DNA of 64,000 nucleotides from Ophioderma brevispina (GCA_023653785.1 JAMKCH010035058.1:50140-114139), one strand, 5' to 3'. Shown: positions 1 to 12,800, numbered from the stretch's first letter. Numbers and translations: made by a program. Notes: generated from the sequence alone by a model not told the origin.

Positions 1-38
1 TGTATTTAATTATGTAATGTATACAATAGAATTACACC

Positions 39-180
39 ATAAGCGCATCATTTGCTTAGTTTGGCACAAGGGACAACATCAACCCACCTGATGATTTGGT
101 GGATATGTGTAAGTAGATCGACATATTGACTGTATTTTCACCTTGTAGTAGGGTAAAAAAAAGATGGAAAAGGTAATACC
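39..180 (+). repeat. Dispersed family A, partial copy
   Basis: Matches the longer copies near 9160-9300 and 25520-25640. Shared words are the 'ggcacaagggacaacatc' block and the 'agatcgaca..ttgac' block. It is shorter and more diverged than they are. No coding potential and no clear terminal repeats, so the class is unknown. Confidence 0.6.
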
Positions 181-435
181 ATAACGGGAAGTTCCATCCA
201 GATACATCAGCTTCTAGATCACAAGTGAGAAGAATATGGCCGCCACTGCCACCAAAGCTGAGGCAAAGCACACTGCGCCCTCTATCCAGACAAAACCAGG
301 GAGAAGAAGACATGCATGATTGCTCTATTAAATTTAAGTGTTATGGGCACATTTAACTGATTTAACTCTAAATAAAAGCGTTGATACCTATTTATATAAT
401 TATGCTTTTTGTGCCCTAAAGTTTGGCATCAGTGG

Positions 436-472
436 TATTATTATTATTATGATGATTATTATTATTATTACT
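436..472. repeat. (ATT)n microsatellite
   Basis: An imperfect run of ATT/ATG triplets seen directly. The surrounding stretch 330-960 holds no recognisable gene. Confidence 0.85.
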
Positions 473-966
473 ATAGGTTTATATGTGGGTTAAAGAGAAA
501 TTGGCTATTGTTATCCACTAATTAAGACGTTAGGGCAAATTTTTCGTTTCACCCTAACGTTTTTCCCCCTAACCCAAGTATTACAGTTTATTCCGTTTGG
601 ATAACAAAGGATATGAATATTAATTTAAATAATAATGAGAACTCATAACCTAATGAATAATTCAATTTTCCCCTTAACCCTATCGACACGGGCCAATTCT
701 GTATACGTTATAACACATAAGTTAGTGGCTTTAGTGATTTCGTCACAAATACTTGCAGGTCATTTCATTTGGAAAGCCATCTAAAAAGAATATCAGCAAA
801 GACTTGGCTTGTTTGTATTAATTTAGATGCATTTTTCATGATTCTGAATAAGCACTGACAAATTATTAATTTTGACCTTTTTGAAACAAAATTGGACAAA
901 TTTTGATCGTTCAGCGACTGGAGTCGCTTGCCGTATACAGTTTCATGGTAACTAATGCGCTTAGAG

Positions 967-1190
967 GGTAGATGTGGTCCAGTGGATAAAGCGCCCGACC
1001 CGCACCCCAAAGGTTGTGAGTTCGAGCCCCACTGAGGCCAATGTGTTTCGCCCTTGAGTAAGGAGCTTTACTTCAATTACTCCTCCCTACCCAGTGTATA
1101 AATGGGTACCGGCATTATTCAATGTTGGGAAGGTAACAGACTCGCTGTGGAGGAGGTGTAGCGATCCCCCTACAGCAACATTGGTTGAAC
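967..1190 (+). mobile_element. tRNA-derived SINE
   Basis: The head looks like a tRNA: an A-box-like TGGTCCAGTGG near 974 and a B-box-like GAGTTCGAGCCCC ending near 1030, the two internal RNA polymerase III promoter elements. It is followed by a SINE-type body ('ccttgagtaaggagctttac', then 'tgtataaatgggtacc'), of a kind that, from memory, is widespread in marine invertebrate SINEs. A minus-strand relative with the same B box and the 'cttgggcaagatactt'-type body lies at 29330-29495. It is not a working tRNA: the acceptor ends do not pair and the anticodon arm is degenerate. The 3' boundary is approximate. Confidence 0.8.
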
Positions 1191-3200
1191 AGTGGTTGAT
1201 TATTAACAGCTACAAACATGTTGCAGTGTTCATAATCAATCACTGAGTGTTAATAATTTATCACTTGGACATGTAAACGTGTTTTAGTGTTAATCAAAGC
1301 TATTACTTCATATTGTTCTTTTTACTCTGGCACTCACATTCTTTCCTGTATTTTGACCAAACTTGGTCTCATGCATCATTGACTAAGACAGTGTCAATTT
1401 TATGGTATTGACCCCTATGCGACCTTTAACCTAGTCAAAGAGGTCAAGTGATGTTTTGTTTTAACACGTTGAAGTGTTAAATAACTGTTAGCCATATCAT
1501 TAACACTTCTATTTAGAGTGTAGTCGCTGGACATATGACTAATACAAATGGCATGTGAAGTCATTCTGCCTATGGCACGTATCGTTTAAAGAAAATTAGA
1601 ATTTTTAGTTATATATATGTAAGGATTTAAGGGGGAGATTTAATTATAAAAAGTGTCCTTTTTGACCATTTTACGTAACATTTTGTGTTCTGGGGACGAG
1701 GTGTTTAGCGATCGGTCACTGGACGTTTTAGTTCCACTACAATTATCAAAATAATCTTTAAAAAAAGTATAAGTCAACATGAATGAAATAACATCGGTTT
1801 TGGTGCCCAATCTTTCGTTTTGATGCATCAATAAATATCACTTTTGTAAAAGTACGGAAAATGATTGTATCTAAAAAATTGACGGATCCCTACTTTGATA
1901 AAATTTGTCATTTACTCATTGGCTGTACATTTGTTATTGGTTTTGTACAACAGTTAACCTCGTTTCGTATAAATATGTTTTAACCTTTGACAAACCATAA
2001 AGCTCATTTGAACTCGAAGTCAAATTAATATAAATAATTGCTTTCATTCGGTACATCCGGACATGAATCCGTCATGTAGATGAAAAAAGAATATAAAATC
2101 ACAAATTGTCATCTTTGATTTGGGAGAAATATAGTTCTACACTCTGGTTCTACATAATCAGTTAAGGAGTCAAATTTTGGATTTCAAACGAATGCGTGAG
2201 ATACTATGTTTCCCAAAGTAAATGCTCTTATAAACACACCCCCCAGAAAATTATTTATGTTGTTATTTTGCCTAGGTCTAAATGTCAATATTGCTTGATA
2301 GGCGCTATGGTCATTGTTATGATGTCCCATGGACGTCAAAGGTCAGAAATGCCCTTTAAACACAAATGAGCCTTGTGCACAAGTGATCTGAATTTTATAA
2401 TATAACACAGATTTAATGATTTCAATCAGATTGGTTCAAGAATGTGGTATGTCCAAAACAATATTACATTTATTGCACTTAAAGTGTGTAGTTATATTAT
2501 ACTTATTAGTGTCCACAAATGTCCAGAGTTAAAAGAAACGTTGCAGTTCAACGAAGATATGTCCTCACAGCGAAGTTTCCAAAATGACAGTATGCAATAA
2601 TATTTCAAGGGTAACAAAATCCATGGGAATCTTCTAAGTCTTGAAGGTAATTTTGTCCAGCAGTTCAAGACGACGGGGATTTTCCTCAACGACACTAATA
2701 TTCTGCAATACAATCCAGGCATTCTACCACCATCATAGTATGCCGCTAATGCCCTCATTTAGGAACACAAACTGGAATCCCTTTTTGATTCCAAAGCTGA
2801 AGCTCGTTTAGCTTAAAAGACGACAGCAGACAGTTCAGCTATCAAACTTCGGTGGCAATCAACATAATACATCCTAGCACTATGCATGCACAAAATCTAC
2901 CATTATTGTAGATCTATAAACTAGATGTAATTATTACTGTATAGTTCCTGGTTACTACTGCTGGCCCTGACTCTTTCCAGTGAGCACTATATATCTCACA
3001 ACTAGATTACAGCATCATCATGCATAGACATCATTTTGCACCGTCCAAGTGGATTTCACATAAACTACATCATCTGCATTGCACCATCTTACATAAATAA
3101 CATCATGGGAAACCCCAAATCTTGCAATATGTTTTGATCTCAATGCATTTTCTAAATTTCCATTTTTTCTCTTTCTAGTTGTAAACAACAGGTTTGATCT
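1191..3200. other. No gene recognised
   Basis: AT-rich, unassigned DNA. At 1195-1500 there are several short inverted words built on AACACT/AGTGTT, for example around 1463-1480. On the minus strand near 2640-2720 a short open run follows a 'tgtattgcag' acceptor-like site, but nothing supports a real exon. Confidence 0.5.
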
Positions 3201-3204
3201 CAAT

Positions 3205-3330
3205 ATAGCACTAGGGGAATTCCATGCTCTCTCTTTTTACTCATAAACAAAGTACCCGAGAAATCTTTTCTCAAATTAAATTGTGAAATAATATTTTTAA
3301 TCACAACATTGAGGCAAATATAACAACATT
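3205..3330 (+). repeat. Dispersed family B, copy 1
   Basis: Shares the order 'aacaaagta', 'gagaaatct', 'tcaaattaaattg' and 'aaataatatttttaa' with 7230-7320. Short and diverged, with no class assignable. Confidence 0.5.
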
Positions 3331-3645
3331 CTATCTGCAATCTTTGCGGAGGTAGGTATAGATATTAAAAAAAACAGAGAAATTATGTGGTCTAGTGCTT
3401 GAATACTCTGGTATTCACTGGAAATAAACCATTGCTGCATTGGTGTCCGATGAATGAGAAATTTAATGAGAAAAGTACTAGAAACCGGAAACAAAGTACG
3501 TGTACTTTCGTCATCATTATATGTAAATTATAATATGAGTACCAAATGACTAACTAATTCCACCGGTATGTTGATAGGAAATTCTTTTGCGCAGTTTTCT
3601 CAAATTCTGTACGTAACGATGAATATTATGTACAGCCTGTAAATG

Positions 3646-4197
3646 ATTAAAGCAATAATAGCACATTTTTGAAGAGCGCCCCAATTTTCCAAAAAAATAA
3701 GATTTTTACACGGTTGCATTGGTAACTGGAGAGTAAACCATGCCTGTGAATGCTTAAGTTCGAAAATGTCTGCGTTGCAAACGAAGGAATTTTGTAATTA
3801 TATAAAATAATTAATATTGGAGATCTCCGATAATAATTCAACGGCTGTTTGAAACGAACCTCCAATATGAAATAGCCGGAAAGACGCGCCCTGTACGTGT
3901 TACGCTCATTCTATTTGTTGTTTTTATTAGTTCAGCAGTCAAGTTAGAAGTATTTTCTTGAGGTGGCATATTTCATCATGGGAGGACAAAATGTAGCCCA
4001 TTTCAAGCTCTTGCCGTTAAGTACAATCTGGGATCCCAATTTCCATAACAAAATCGCTGATTTATGATAAATACGCATTTTTTGAGCATTCTCGTCGCCG
4101 GTATAGTTTCATAGACAAATACCAACTAACGGTGCCAAAAAACTCAGTTTTGAATTTGAGGCGCTCTTCAAAAAATGTTGCTGTGATTGCTCTAAAG
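3646..4197. mobile_element. Inverted-repeat DNA element (MITE)
   Basis: The ends are inverted repeats of about 37 bp with a few mismatches. The left end reads TTAAAGCAATAATAGCA and then TTTTTGAAGAGCGCC. The complement of the right end reads TTTAGAGCAATCACAGCA and then TTTTTTGAAGAGCGCC. About 550 bp long with no transposase ORF, so non-autonomous. No convincing target duplication is visible, so the superfamily is open. Confidence 0.65.
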
Positions 4198-5186
4198 GAA
4201 TCAGTCATCCATACTTTTCTGCAATATGTAGCGAGTTCATATAGGTTATACACTCATAGAATCCCTAGGGACCTTTTATTTGGTACGAAATAACTTAAAA
4301 TGAAAACAATTGGTGATTTGTATGATGCTCATTTACAAAATTAGGAATGTTTGTACAAAACAGTTATAAAACTGGAATCCAGATGGGATCTTTGGATATT
4401 AAAGCTTTTACACCAGTGCCAAAATTCATAATTTTCACACTAGGCAAACTAGGAAAATCTAAATTAGTGCAGGGTGGCACTATGACATCACAGTCCGTAT
4501 GTGACCAATCAGCTCGCTTGAAGGAAGTCAAAATGATGTCATTGCACGTACGCACGATTAGGTATGAACCTCTCCTATGTAGTGTGCAAATGGACTAGGC
4601 AATAAAATCAATGTTGGAATGCCTGATACTCATAGCACTTCAATTATAATGGGGATTATGCTGGATTCCGTATAGGCATCCTTGGGTTCTTTCATCCAGG
4701 TCTCATACACCAAGGAGACTTCGGTGGCTCAATGATGATTATGGTAGTATATGTCCACCCTAGGTCCCAATTGCACAAAAAGCATGCGAGGCTAGAGGGA
4801 CAATGCGTTAATAAAGGCTATGCATGTCAGTACAGTTGCATACGACTACTAATATCCGTTGAAGACTTTAATTTCAAAAGATCAACATCGTATGCTACAA
4901 ACATACTTTACATATCTAGCCAAATAAAGGTCATACTTTGAACAGTATGTAACACTTGGTCTCTCGTTGAATTAATTGAACCCCTATGTAGGAACGAGCG
5001 CCATTTTGTATGAGGACAAGCATGAGTGAAGTGGATAACAAGGTGTCCAAGCTTTGTCTAAAACGTTCTCCAGAATGCAAGAGGATACACAGAATCTCTT
5101 GCAAATATCTGAGCTATTCAGGTGAAGATGTGTTTATTTTACGCATGCTTGAATAAAGGCAAACCGAGCATGCCTGAAAACAGATA
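4198..5186. other. No gene recognised
   Basis: The longest open frames here are an 83-codon and a 69-codon run with no recognisable domain and no flanking splice signals, consistent with chance. I see no repeats of note. Confidence 0.5.
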
Positions 5187-5187
5187 C

Positions 5188-5361
5188 ATGAGTGAGTGAG
5201 TGCGTGAGTGAGTGAGTGAGTGAGGAGTGAGTGAGTGAGTGAGGATGTGAGTGAGTAAGTGAGTGAGTGAGTGCGTGAGTTGAGTGAGTGAGTGAGTGAG
5301 ATGGATAGAGAGATAGAATGTGAGAGAGAGAGAGAGAGAGACAGAGAGTGAGAGAGAGAGG
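5188..5361. repeat. (TGAG)n and (GA)n microsatellite
   Basis: Compound array: GTGA/TGAG tetramers from about 5188 to 5300, then GA dinucleotides to about 5361. The reverse strand reads as a Leu-Thr-His-Ser repeat ORF, which is an artefact of the tetramer. Confidence 0.95.
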
Positions 5362-5439
5362 AAAAATGGTGGGCGAGAGAATTAAAGAACTTTTCCCAGT
5401 CACATTATGCCATCACCAATCAGCAAGTAGCCCATGCGA

Positions 5440-5840
5440 CATACAATAATGATAATGCAAACACCTTATATAATTAAATTATAAACTAGGGCGACGGCAA
5501 AAGCAGTCCAAGTACGCCATCTGATTTTCAAGTATTACAAATACAGTTGACTCGGTGCTTGGTTACAGCTCATAAGAAAAATACAATAATAAATGAATTG
5601 AATGCTTGCAGATGATTTATTCACGCAAAAACCCTGAGAAATATCAGAGGTCTAAAAAGTTATCTAGCGAAATGGGCTTGGATTTCATACTTAATATCTC
5701 AGACAGAAAATATCGTCATGTCTAAAGTGACTTGAGAACTAAATAAATGGAAATTTCGCGACTCACTTCCACAATAGAAGCTGACAAGCGAAAGGACTAA
5801 AAGAGATCTGTGATAAAATTCCGACAATTTAAGGGTACTT
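5440..5840 (+). repeat. Dispersed family C, copy 1
   Basis: Closely related to 20985-21320. Shared blocks include 'caagtattacaaataca', 'cggtgcttggttacag', 'cagaggtctaaaa' and 'aaagagatctg'. Substitutions and small indels run throughout, so both copies are old. No coding potential and no terminal repeats identified. Confidence 0.75.
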
Positions 5841-5844
5841 AAGT

Positions 5845-7225
5845 CTAACCATAATGGGGACCACTCTGCTGTGATATGCCGTGCTGATAGAAATTCCAAC
5901 ACTGTTGGTGAATGACTTGGCAAACTACGTTTCATACCCTCATCAATACCGCCTTTCATTCAGTATTTCTGATTGGCTTATTACATCATAATTATGTTCC
6001 AGTTCAATCAACCTTCTAAATATCAACGGGGGATTTGCGATATCACTCTTACCATCTCCCCCTTACCATGCTGCTGATGACTTATAAAAGAAAAATGCAT
6101 AAATCACTTTTCCATTCTGAAAAAAAACTAAATAAAGACAATTTCATCGGACTGGAGTAGAAAATTTGTTAACGTTGTTTACATATTTAATTCAGGTTGC
6201 TCCACCCGGTTACAGAATGAAGTGTTTTCTTTATATTTTATATAAAGGTGATGCAACATCCCTTTCAAGACTTTCATTGGAATCGGACTTACTATTTTAA
6301 CGTGAGCGGTAATTAGGATTTTCAACACGTCACCGTATCTCTATGTACAGGAGCGTACGTTGTTGACTCGTTATCAACCCACAGTTTGATATGGCAAATT
6401 AAGCTCGTTCCGCCCGCTGGCGCAGTGGGTTTCACGGAAGTGCGTTTACGCTGTACGCTTAAGTCGACGCTCTGTTCGTCACGTTTGGATCTCTGAGTAC
6501 GCGCTAGGGACACCATGTGCAAAACTGCAACGCAACAACCTTGCCACAACTATCGCTTTCTTTAGATTTTTCTAAATATTTTAACGAGTAAAATTTCCGT
6601 GAACTGGGACATTTTTGTATGTAGTGAGAATAATTACGTTCCTCTATACACGATAAATAAGTTTTCAAGAAACCGCCCCTCGCGGATAAAAATACCGGAC
6701 GCATGATGCTCGTGTTTGATTTGTGGATGCACCACTCTGTAACATGTTTTTGAATGCCTAAAAATAACCAGTTTTACTGGTACAATGATATCCATTAAGC
6801 GTAACAATTTATTTCCGCTTGTAACTCTGAATCGGGAAAGGTTCAGCCAAGATATTTTGAAGATTAAAATTAGAAAAATGTAAGCTTTCTAATGATCGAA
6901 ATCTCAGTTTGGTACCTGAGTGGGCGGTTCAAGGATCAGAGGAGGAAGTAACACTCTACATGAATAAATTACTGGCCTTTTACTGCTATTTATTTTTTTC
7001 AACCAATTTGTTACTGCTTTGATTTTTTTCATATAAAACGGTATGCCTTAGGTATTTGATATGACTTTGGCATCCTGGTACTATGGATATACAATACGGT
7101 ATGGTTCATTACGTTAGCAAATATCAATATTTGGCTAGTATTTATACGTGTTCTGCCCTGATTGGGCCTTCCCCAAAACAGAAACTTGGAAAGCAATTTG
7201 AAATTAATGTTATGACGTATTCTCC
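5845..7225. other. No gene recognised; CpG-richer patch
   Basis: Mostly unassigned. From about 6325 to 6550 the composition turns GC- and CpG-richer than its surroundings ('cgcccgctggcgcag', 'cgctgtacgcttaagtcgac'). This could be an unmethylated patch, an old exon or a promoter, but no ORF or splice pattern supports a gene. Confidence 0.35.
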
Positions 7226-7229
7226 CTTC

Positions 7230-7320
7230 TATCTTTTATAGCAAACAAAGTATTTTCCTGTGAGAAATCTCTTCACAATAAATTGAGAAAATAATATTTT
7301 TAAAAGTTTAATCAGAAAAA
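7230..7320 (+). repeat. Dispersed family B, copy 2
   Basis: Partner of 3205-3330, with shared 'aacaaagta', 'gagaaatctcttcaca' and 'aaataatatttttaa' blocks. Confidence 0.5.
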
Positions 7321-7684
7321 AATGGAGCAATTAACGCTGAAAAATATGTTACATCAATACCATAGACTGTTTTTTTCAATTGAAATATCCAATGTTAGGT
7401 TTCCCCAACAACAAAAAATGTAATTAAAAGAACAATAAAGTGCTAAAAAACTCACAATTACAAGGCACTTTGTTTAGGGTCTTTTGGCTTAAAAAGCTAT
7501 TTTTTCCATTGCGCTGGGGTTTTAGATATTACAAAAAGGTGCCACGCCAATGTTACTTCTTTTCTGTTTTCAAGGCAATAAAACAAACTTCGCATGGGCA
7601 ATAAAAACACACTATAGTCCATATAGTTCCTTACATATCTTTTGTATAGTATGGGTGCAATTGGTCCAATTGTTGACACAAGTT

Positions 7685-7845
7685 CGGTGTGTGTGTCTGT
7701 CTGGTGTGTGTGTGTGTATTGTGTATGGTGTGTGTATAATGTGTGTGTTGTGAGTTTAGGTGCGCTCGCGCGCGCCCGCGAGCGCGCGGTGGTGTGGTGT
7801 GTGGGCGTTGCGTGTGCGTGTGCGTGCATGTGCGCGCGAGCATGT
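7685..7845. repeat. (TG)n/(CG)n compound microsatellite
   Basis: TG-rich runs flank a short alternating CG stretch at about 7767-7788. Alternating purine-pyrimidine DNA of this kind can adopt Z-form. ORFs on both strands here are by-products of the repeat. Confidence 0.9.
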
Positions 7846-8094
7846 GTGCCTCCAGTAAGGAAACTAAGATTTTACCAATCACAAAAAACCAGCCTCTCAA
7901 TTGATTAATAATAAATCATCCCATATTCCGTCAATCTTTCAATCGATCAATCAATGATAAAGGGAGACTCGGGGCTAGACAATTGACTAAGTAATCGGGC
8001 CGTTTATTCATTCGGTCAGGGGCCGCTTTGTGTACACAGAATGAAAGGTTATTAAGGACTGTCATTATGGTGTATCATGCGACCATGCTCTCCG

Positions 8095-8265
8095 AACCCC
8101 TTCCCTACCGCCTAGCTCATCTCCCAAAATGTTATTTTATGAATCCTTACCACCCCCCCTCCACATACATCACCCGACCACTTCCTCCACAATACACCCA
8201 TACTCGGACCGCTCCCATTCTTCTCGCCCTCCTCCCCTTACCATCACACTCCCCCCCCTTTCGAG
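8095..8265. repeat. C-rich, pyrimidine-biased tract
   Basis: Dense C runs on the plus strand with few G. The proline-rich ORFs across it reflect composition. The flanks 7900-8090 and 8270-8840 hold no recognisable gene; a run of C ends near 8810. Confidence 0.7.
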
Positions 8266-8849
8266 ACATTTGGGTTGTAATTGGAGTTTAATTGGTACAA
8301 GAAAGACAGTGGCCTACAATTATCCTGCGCATTACACTAACAAAACATAAAAAAGCATGGATTGATCCCTGTTTAATTCACTTAAGCTTAAGAGGACCTC
8401 TTTTAATTTTATTGATTTACTTTGTTCTTGTAAGCACAAAATAAGCATCTCCAATCGACTACAACTTATGCTAAAATCATACACGATTCGTAAAGACGTT
8501 GAGGCTGTGTCGTGTACCGAGGGAGGGGGTACTCATCTATGAAATGCGATATGGAGTAAAGCTGGCTCTTCCAAATTCAGGAGCATTCAGTGTCGGAGGA
8601 CTCCAAAAAATAGGGGTGAGAGCAGCCAAATTGCCCCAAATAAGGATTTTTCAAGTGACAAAATTGCATACTGTTACAAAAAAAATGGGGTTTTTGGGCG
8701 AAATTAAAAGAGGGGGGGACTTTTGGTGACAACTATGCAAACAAAGAGGGTCCTAACTACCTTACATATATGCGTCAATTAAAAAATGGGATCCTCCCCC
8801 CCCCCCCCCCAGGTCGTGTACGAAGTCACCAAATAAAACTCACTTTCCT

Positions 8850-9450
8850 GGATTTGCCTCTTGTCTGTGCCACCCAATGACATCTGGAACCATCTGAGAC
8901 GATATCCATTATGATCGGTGGTGACGATTGATTATATCGGATTGCCTTTTTTGTTAAAACATTTGAAAAATCATGTCTTACAGTCACCTGTCGTATCGTT
9001 GCCACTACTTAAGAATGCACAGATCAACTGATTCAAGCAATACTTATAGTTTGAAACTTAAAACGGAAACTTAGTGGGATTTCTCGATAATTGCACCAAC
9101 CTTCAGAAGTGACGATAATCTGATATGTATTTATACACGATGTATAAAAAGAATTAAAAGCGCATTCTTTGCTTGGTTTGGCACAAGGGACAACATCTGC
9201 CCCGACACATCGGCTGATGATTCAGTGGCACATGTAGGTCTCTTTAATTCCGGGTAACTAGATCGACATTGACCGTATTTTTATCGTTTGTGTGGTATGA
9301 TGTGGGTCCCAATAAAATTGTCGAGACGTAGTCATCGACACATATTTACATCTTCCATTCCGATTTCTCTGACGCATTTGAACATTTCTTATAGGGAGCT
9401 GTTTCAGGGTGGACTACCGACTTGAGTAGCATCTTGAGACAAACCTTATG
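8850..9450 (+). repeat. Dispersed family A, long copy
   Basis: Matches 25300-25840 over most of its length: 'tagtgggat', 'agaagtgacgac/t', 'atttatac', 'gggacaacatctgccccgac', 'cggctgatgattcagtgg', 'gggtaactagatcgaca', 'aattgtcgaga' and 'cagggtggacta'. Its first 100 bp also match 22595-22690. No ORF and no terminal repeats found. Probably a non-autonomous mobile element of at least 600 bp. Confidence 0.8.
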
Positions 9451-9799
9451 TTTTTCAATTATTTTTTACAGGTATGTCTATCAATTCTCGAGAATTTGCT
9501 TGACACCACCACCTACATATTCACAAACATTCTCTCATCTCTCTCTTTCATAAGTCACATCCACACCTGCAAAACAACAGCAGAAGTGAATGGCCATGTC
9601 AAGTTACAGTTCTGCTTCTGGATCCAGTGATCTCTGGTTAAGGTATTCACTTTTCATTTTTTTTTGTTATTTTTCCCACACTCATTTGTACGTATTTGTT
9701 TTCTTTAGGGCTTGATTCTCATGCAGATGCTTAATCCTCCATGCCATAAATTCATATAGGCCCTCGTTTTGTCAGCATTGCTATACTCCCTCTAAGGTT

Positions 9800-9825
9800 A
9801 AAAAAAAAAAAAAAAAAAAAAAAAA
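9800..9825 (+). repeat. A(26) tract
   Basis: A pure run of 26 A. It could be the tail of a retroposed sequence ending here on the plus strand, but I could not identify the body or flanking duplications. It may equally be simple slippage. Confidence 0.8.
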
Positions 9826-10950
9826 TGATTTGAAATGAAGTTTAAATAAATGACCTTATAGCATCTTGTTCATCATTCAAGTTATAAAACAAGTTAAGCA
9901 GTAAGAAAATGTTTATTTGATCAAATTCAACATCGAAGGCAGTGCCGAAAGAAACGCTTGAATTATTTTACTTGGCCAAGTTATTCAATTATTCCACTAT
10001 CATGCATCTTAATCAGGTCACAATTTACTTAGCAAATGATGAAATCATGCAGTTCAGTTAATAGTCTAGCGCTGACACTTTACGCCTTCTAGCTTTTACC
10101 AAGTGCTTTTTATAAGCTTGGGGCCCACCATGTATTCTAATGAAAATCATCTTACCATCACCCGCCAGTCGTAACGCAACCGATTCACCTACATTTATGT
10201 TTATAGTACAATCAGTCATAGCTAGGGAAAGTTGATACGTTGGGAAATAATATAGTATCAAGTGAAACGATTGAGAGGGTCGAGAAAAATGTATAAAGTT
10301 CCAGCTCGTCTGGTTATTATAGTTTGGCACATAGCATTCGGACACCGTCAAAATAAAACTTATTCAAGTGATAGGGTTTATGAATCTGCGTACTAACACT
10401 AAGCGGCTAGGGGATTTGTTCCAAGGACCCGCAAACTACCTTTGGTCAGAATACGACTAACGATATACCTTTTCCGACTCATATGTGGTTATTTTGTGGT
10501 AACTTTTGCGATACGCATCTTTTTATTAACAGTAATTAAAACCATCGGCCCTTTATTAAGATAATTATGCGGGACTCTTGGAACTCCCTTGGCCACCAAC
10601 GGGAGGTCGGTAAAATTTGATTATTAAAACAAGTACTTAAACAGATTTCCTGTTTTAAGTACATGTGTATAGATTAACGTAATTAAACAATAAATAAGAT
10701 ATAATCAGTACCATTTAATATGCTGATAGCCATCACTTTGCTTTTCGATCACGCCACATATAAGCCAATGGGTAAAGGTTACACGGCAATAATCCACCTA
10801 CAAAATATTACATATTAGAAGCACATCATTTATGTTCAATCTAGGTGGATTTGGCCGTTTTGAACACATTTAACAACTTTTTTCATCTGCACAAGTTAAT
10901 TTGTGTTTGTGAACTTGAAATATATAAAACATAGCTAGATATTATTGTTT
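9826..10950. other. No gene recognised
   Basis: AT-rich, unassigned DNA. A short hairpin built on 'aagtacttaaacag' and its inverted partner lies at about 10630-10662. Confidence 0.5.
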
Positions 10951-10954
10951 CAGA

Positions 10955-11205
10955 TGACTGAAGATGCAGACTTCACATTTGTCGAAGAGCGAGACTCTCC
11001 AAAGCTTTGGAATGAGCTTTACTCCTTACAATGAAGAAAAACTACGTGCGAATTCATCCAAGACACAGGAGTGTTCTTTCCATCTACGCAACCTTGAAAC
11101 CTGGTCTAAGAACCCGCCTGGAGCACTGAGATACATCATGTTTATCAAGGAGTTACCTTGGACCGCACTCTCTCGTTTATAAGACCCACATGAAGAAGAC
11201 GAAGG
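10955..11205 (+). pseudogene. Possible exon remnant, broken
   Basis: A plausible splice acceptor ('ttattgtttcag') is followed by ATG and about 26 codons of acidic, coding-looking sequence (MTEDADFTFVEERD...), then a stop. The two other frames stay open beyond that point, and a GTAAAAG donor-like site follows at about 11204. If this was ever an exon it now carries a frameshift, or the reading is chance. I recognise no protein family. Confidence 0.15.
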
Positions 11206-11691
11206 TAAAAGTATGTTCACGAACTAACATCTTGAACAAACTCACTGTGCACAATTGGATGCTCGCCCACAGACCCTAAGATTCGACGGCACTTGTCCTG
11301 TGCTACTTATATGCAGAGTATGCCTGCCCTTTAATGGTAAAGATCAACCCATGACAAAAGTTTGATCCAGCGCCCAAACGCCCCCTTCCGGCTTATCATA
11401 GGTTCCTCCGAGCGCCCAATTCAAACGGAAATACATTTTTGGAGGAATTTGCGCGCATGCAAAAGCGTAGCTGCCAATGTGAAGCCCTCTATGTCCGGAG
11501 AGAACCAGCTGCCAACACGCCTTAAATCCAGAGAATTTCTTAAGCAAAGTCCCACCCCTTGAAACAGTTTCTCCGGAGTTTAAGAAATCATTTTGTTGGA
11601 AGTACAACTAAGTAACATCATTGATATTGAACCTGCTTTGTACCACACACAGGCTCGTCGCCATGGGGGGGTGTGGGGGTGTGAACACCCC

Positions 11692-11815
11692 CCAGCAATC
11701 CCAAAAAGAGAGGAGAAAGAAACAGAGAAGAAAAAAGAGAAAGAGAAGGGAGAGAGAGAGAAGAGAAAAGAAAGAGAAAAGAATGGGAAGAAAAAAACAA
11801 AAGCAAAACGAGAAT
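11692..11815. repeat. Purine (GA/AAG) rich tract
   Basis: Nearly pure purine on the plus strand. The Lys/Arg/Glu-rich ORFs on plus and the Ser/Leu/Phe ORFs on minus are composition artefacts. The neighbouring 11220-11690 and 11820-12235 hold no recognised gene. Confidence 0.9.
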
Positions 11816-12239
11816 GGCGTCGACGTCAGAGGCATAAGATTGAACTCCAGACTTAGCAAAACCCAAATACCAAATATTTGAAACTGGCTTTCCCCAAGCC
11901 AACTAGTTTTGTTTCAATTTTAGCCCACGTTAACAAGAATTGTTAATGTGCCATTAACTACTTATGATCAAAATGGGCAAAAAAATTTAAGAAACCATGA
12001 GCGTGGCAGTGGCATGGGCAAATGCGAGGGGAGCCATGGGTCACTTCCCCTATAGTTTGGGCTACCAGTCCTTAGGAATTTTCAGTCGGAGAGCTGAAGT
12101 GGTCTAGAAAAAAATTGGTAGGGGTCGGTTCCCTAGCCCCCAGCCCATAAACTTAAGCCTATAGGTTCTAATGGTCCCGTCAGCTTTGGATTAAGTACCC
12201 ATTATGTGCACTTATTACAGGCCTATACTTTACCCTCAA

Positions 12240-12800
12240 ATAACCCTTCTCAATATCTAATATCAAAGAGCTTCCGGGGGATTTGCCTCCCTGGACCCCC
12301 GGCATGGGCCTCCTGCTCCTGCACCCCACCTGTTCAAAGCATTGCGCTCGCTATGTGTATAGTTCCCCTCAGCAGTACAAGCTTATATACCGCCCGTCTC
12401 AGTGAGCAAAGTTAGAAACCCTTTTTTCTTTGATTGATTACTATTACCCCTCAAAATGTGGCCATCTTGAAGGTTTTCTGAACAGCTCAAATCCAAGAGG
12501 TTTTTTAATTCCGGGTGCTTCGCCACCTGGACCCCCCCCCCCAACAGTGCTCTGCTCCTACACCCCACCCATTACAATATTGGCCGCTCCGCTATGTGTA
12601 AGTTCCCCTTCGGCAATACAAGCTTATATTATGCCCGTCTCACTGAGCAAAGTAAGAAACCAGTCTTTTCTTTTGAATTGATTACTATTTATCTTTCAAA
12701 AAGTGAAACCGTGCCATCGTTGAAGGTTCTGAATGCTCAAATCAAGAGCTTCAGGGGGCTTCGCCCCTGGACCCCGCAGGGGCTTTGCCCCGGCACCCCA
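12240..12800 (+). repeat. Tandem satellite, 230-245 bp unit
   Basis: Two full units and part of a third in the same orientation. Repeating landmarks are 'ctcaaat..aagag' (about 12260, 12490, 12735), 'cctggaccccc', 'caccccac', 'gctatgtgta..gttccc', 'acaagcttatat' and 'cccgtctcagtgagcaaagt'. The last unit has the GC-rich 'cttcgcccctggaccccg' form. Units differ by substitutions and small indels, so the array is not young. No coding role is apparent. Confidence 0.8.

Noticed and set aside
2640..2720. Minus-strand exon-like run after 'tgtattgcag'
   Set aside because: Weak pyrimidine tract, ends in a stop after about 22 codons, and no recognisable family.
5134..5403. Ser/Leu/Thr/His-rich ORF
   Set aside because: Product of the TGAG/GA microsatellite.
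11593..11902. Lys/Arg/Glu-rich and Ser/Leu/Phe-rich ORFs on opposite strands
   Set aside because: Product of a purine-rich low-complexity tract.
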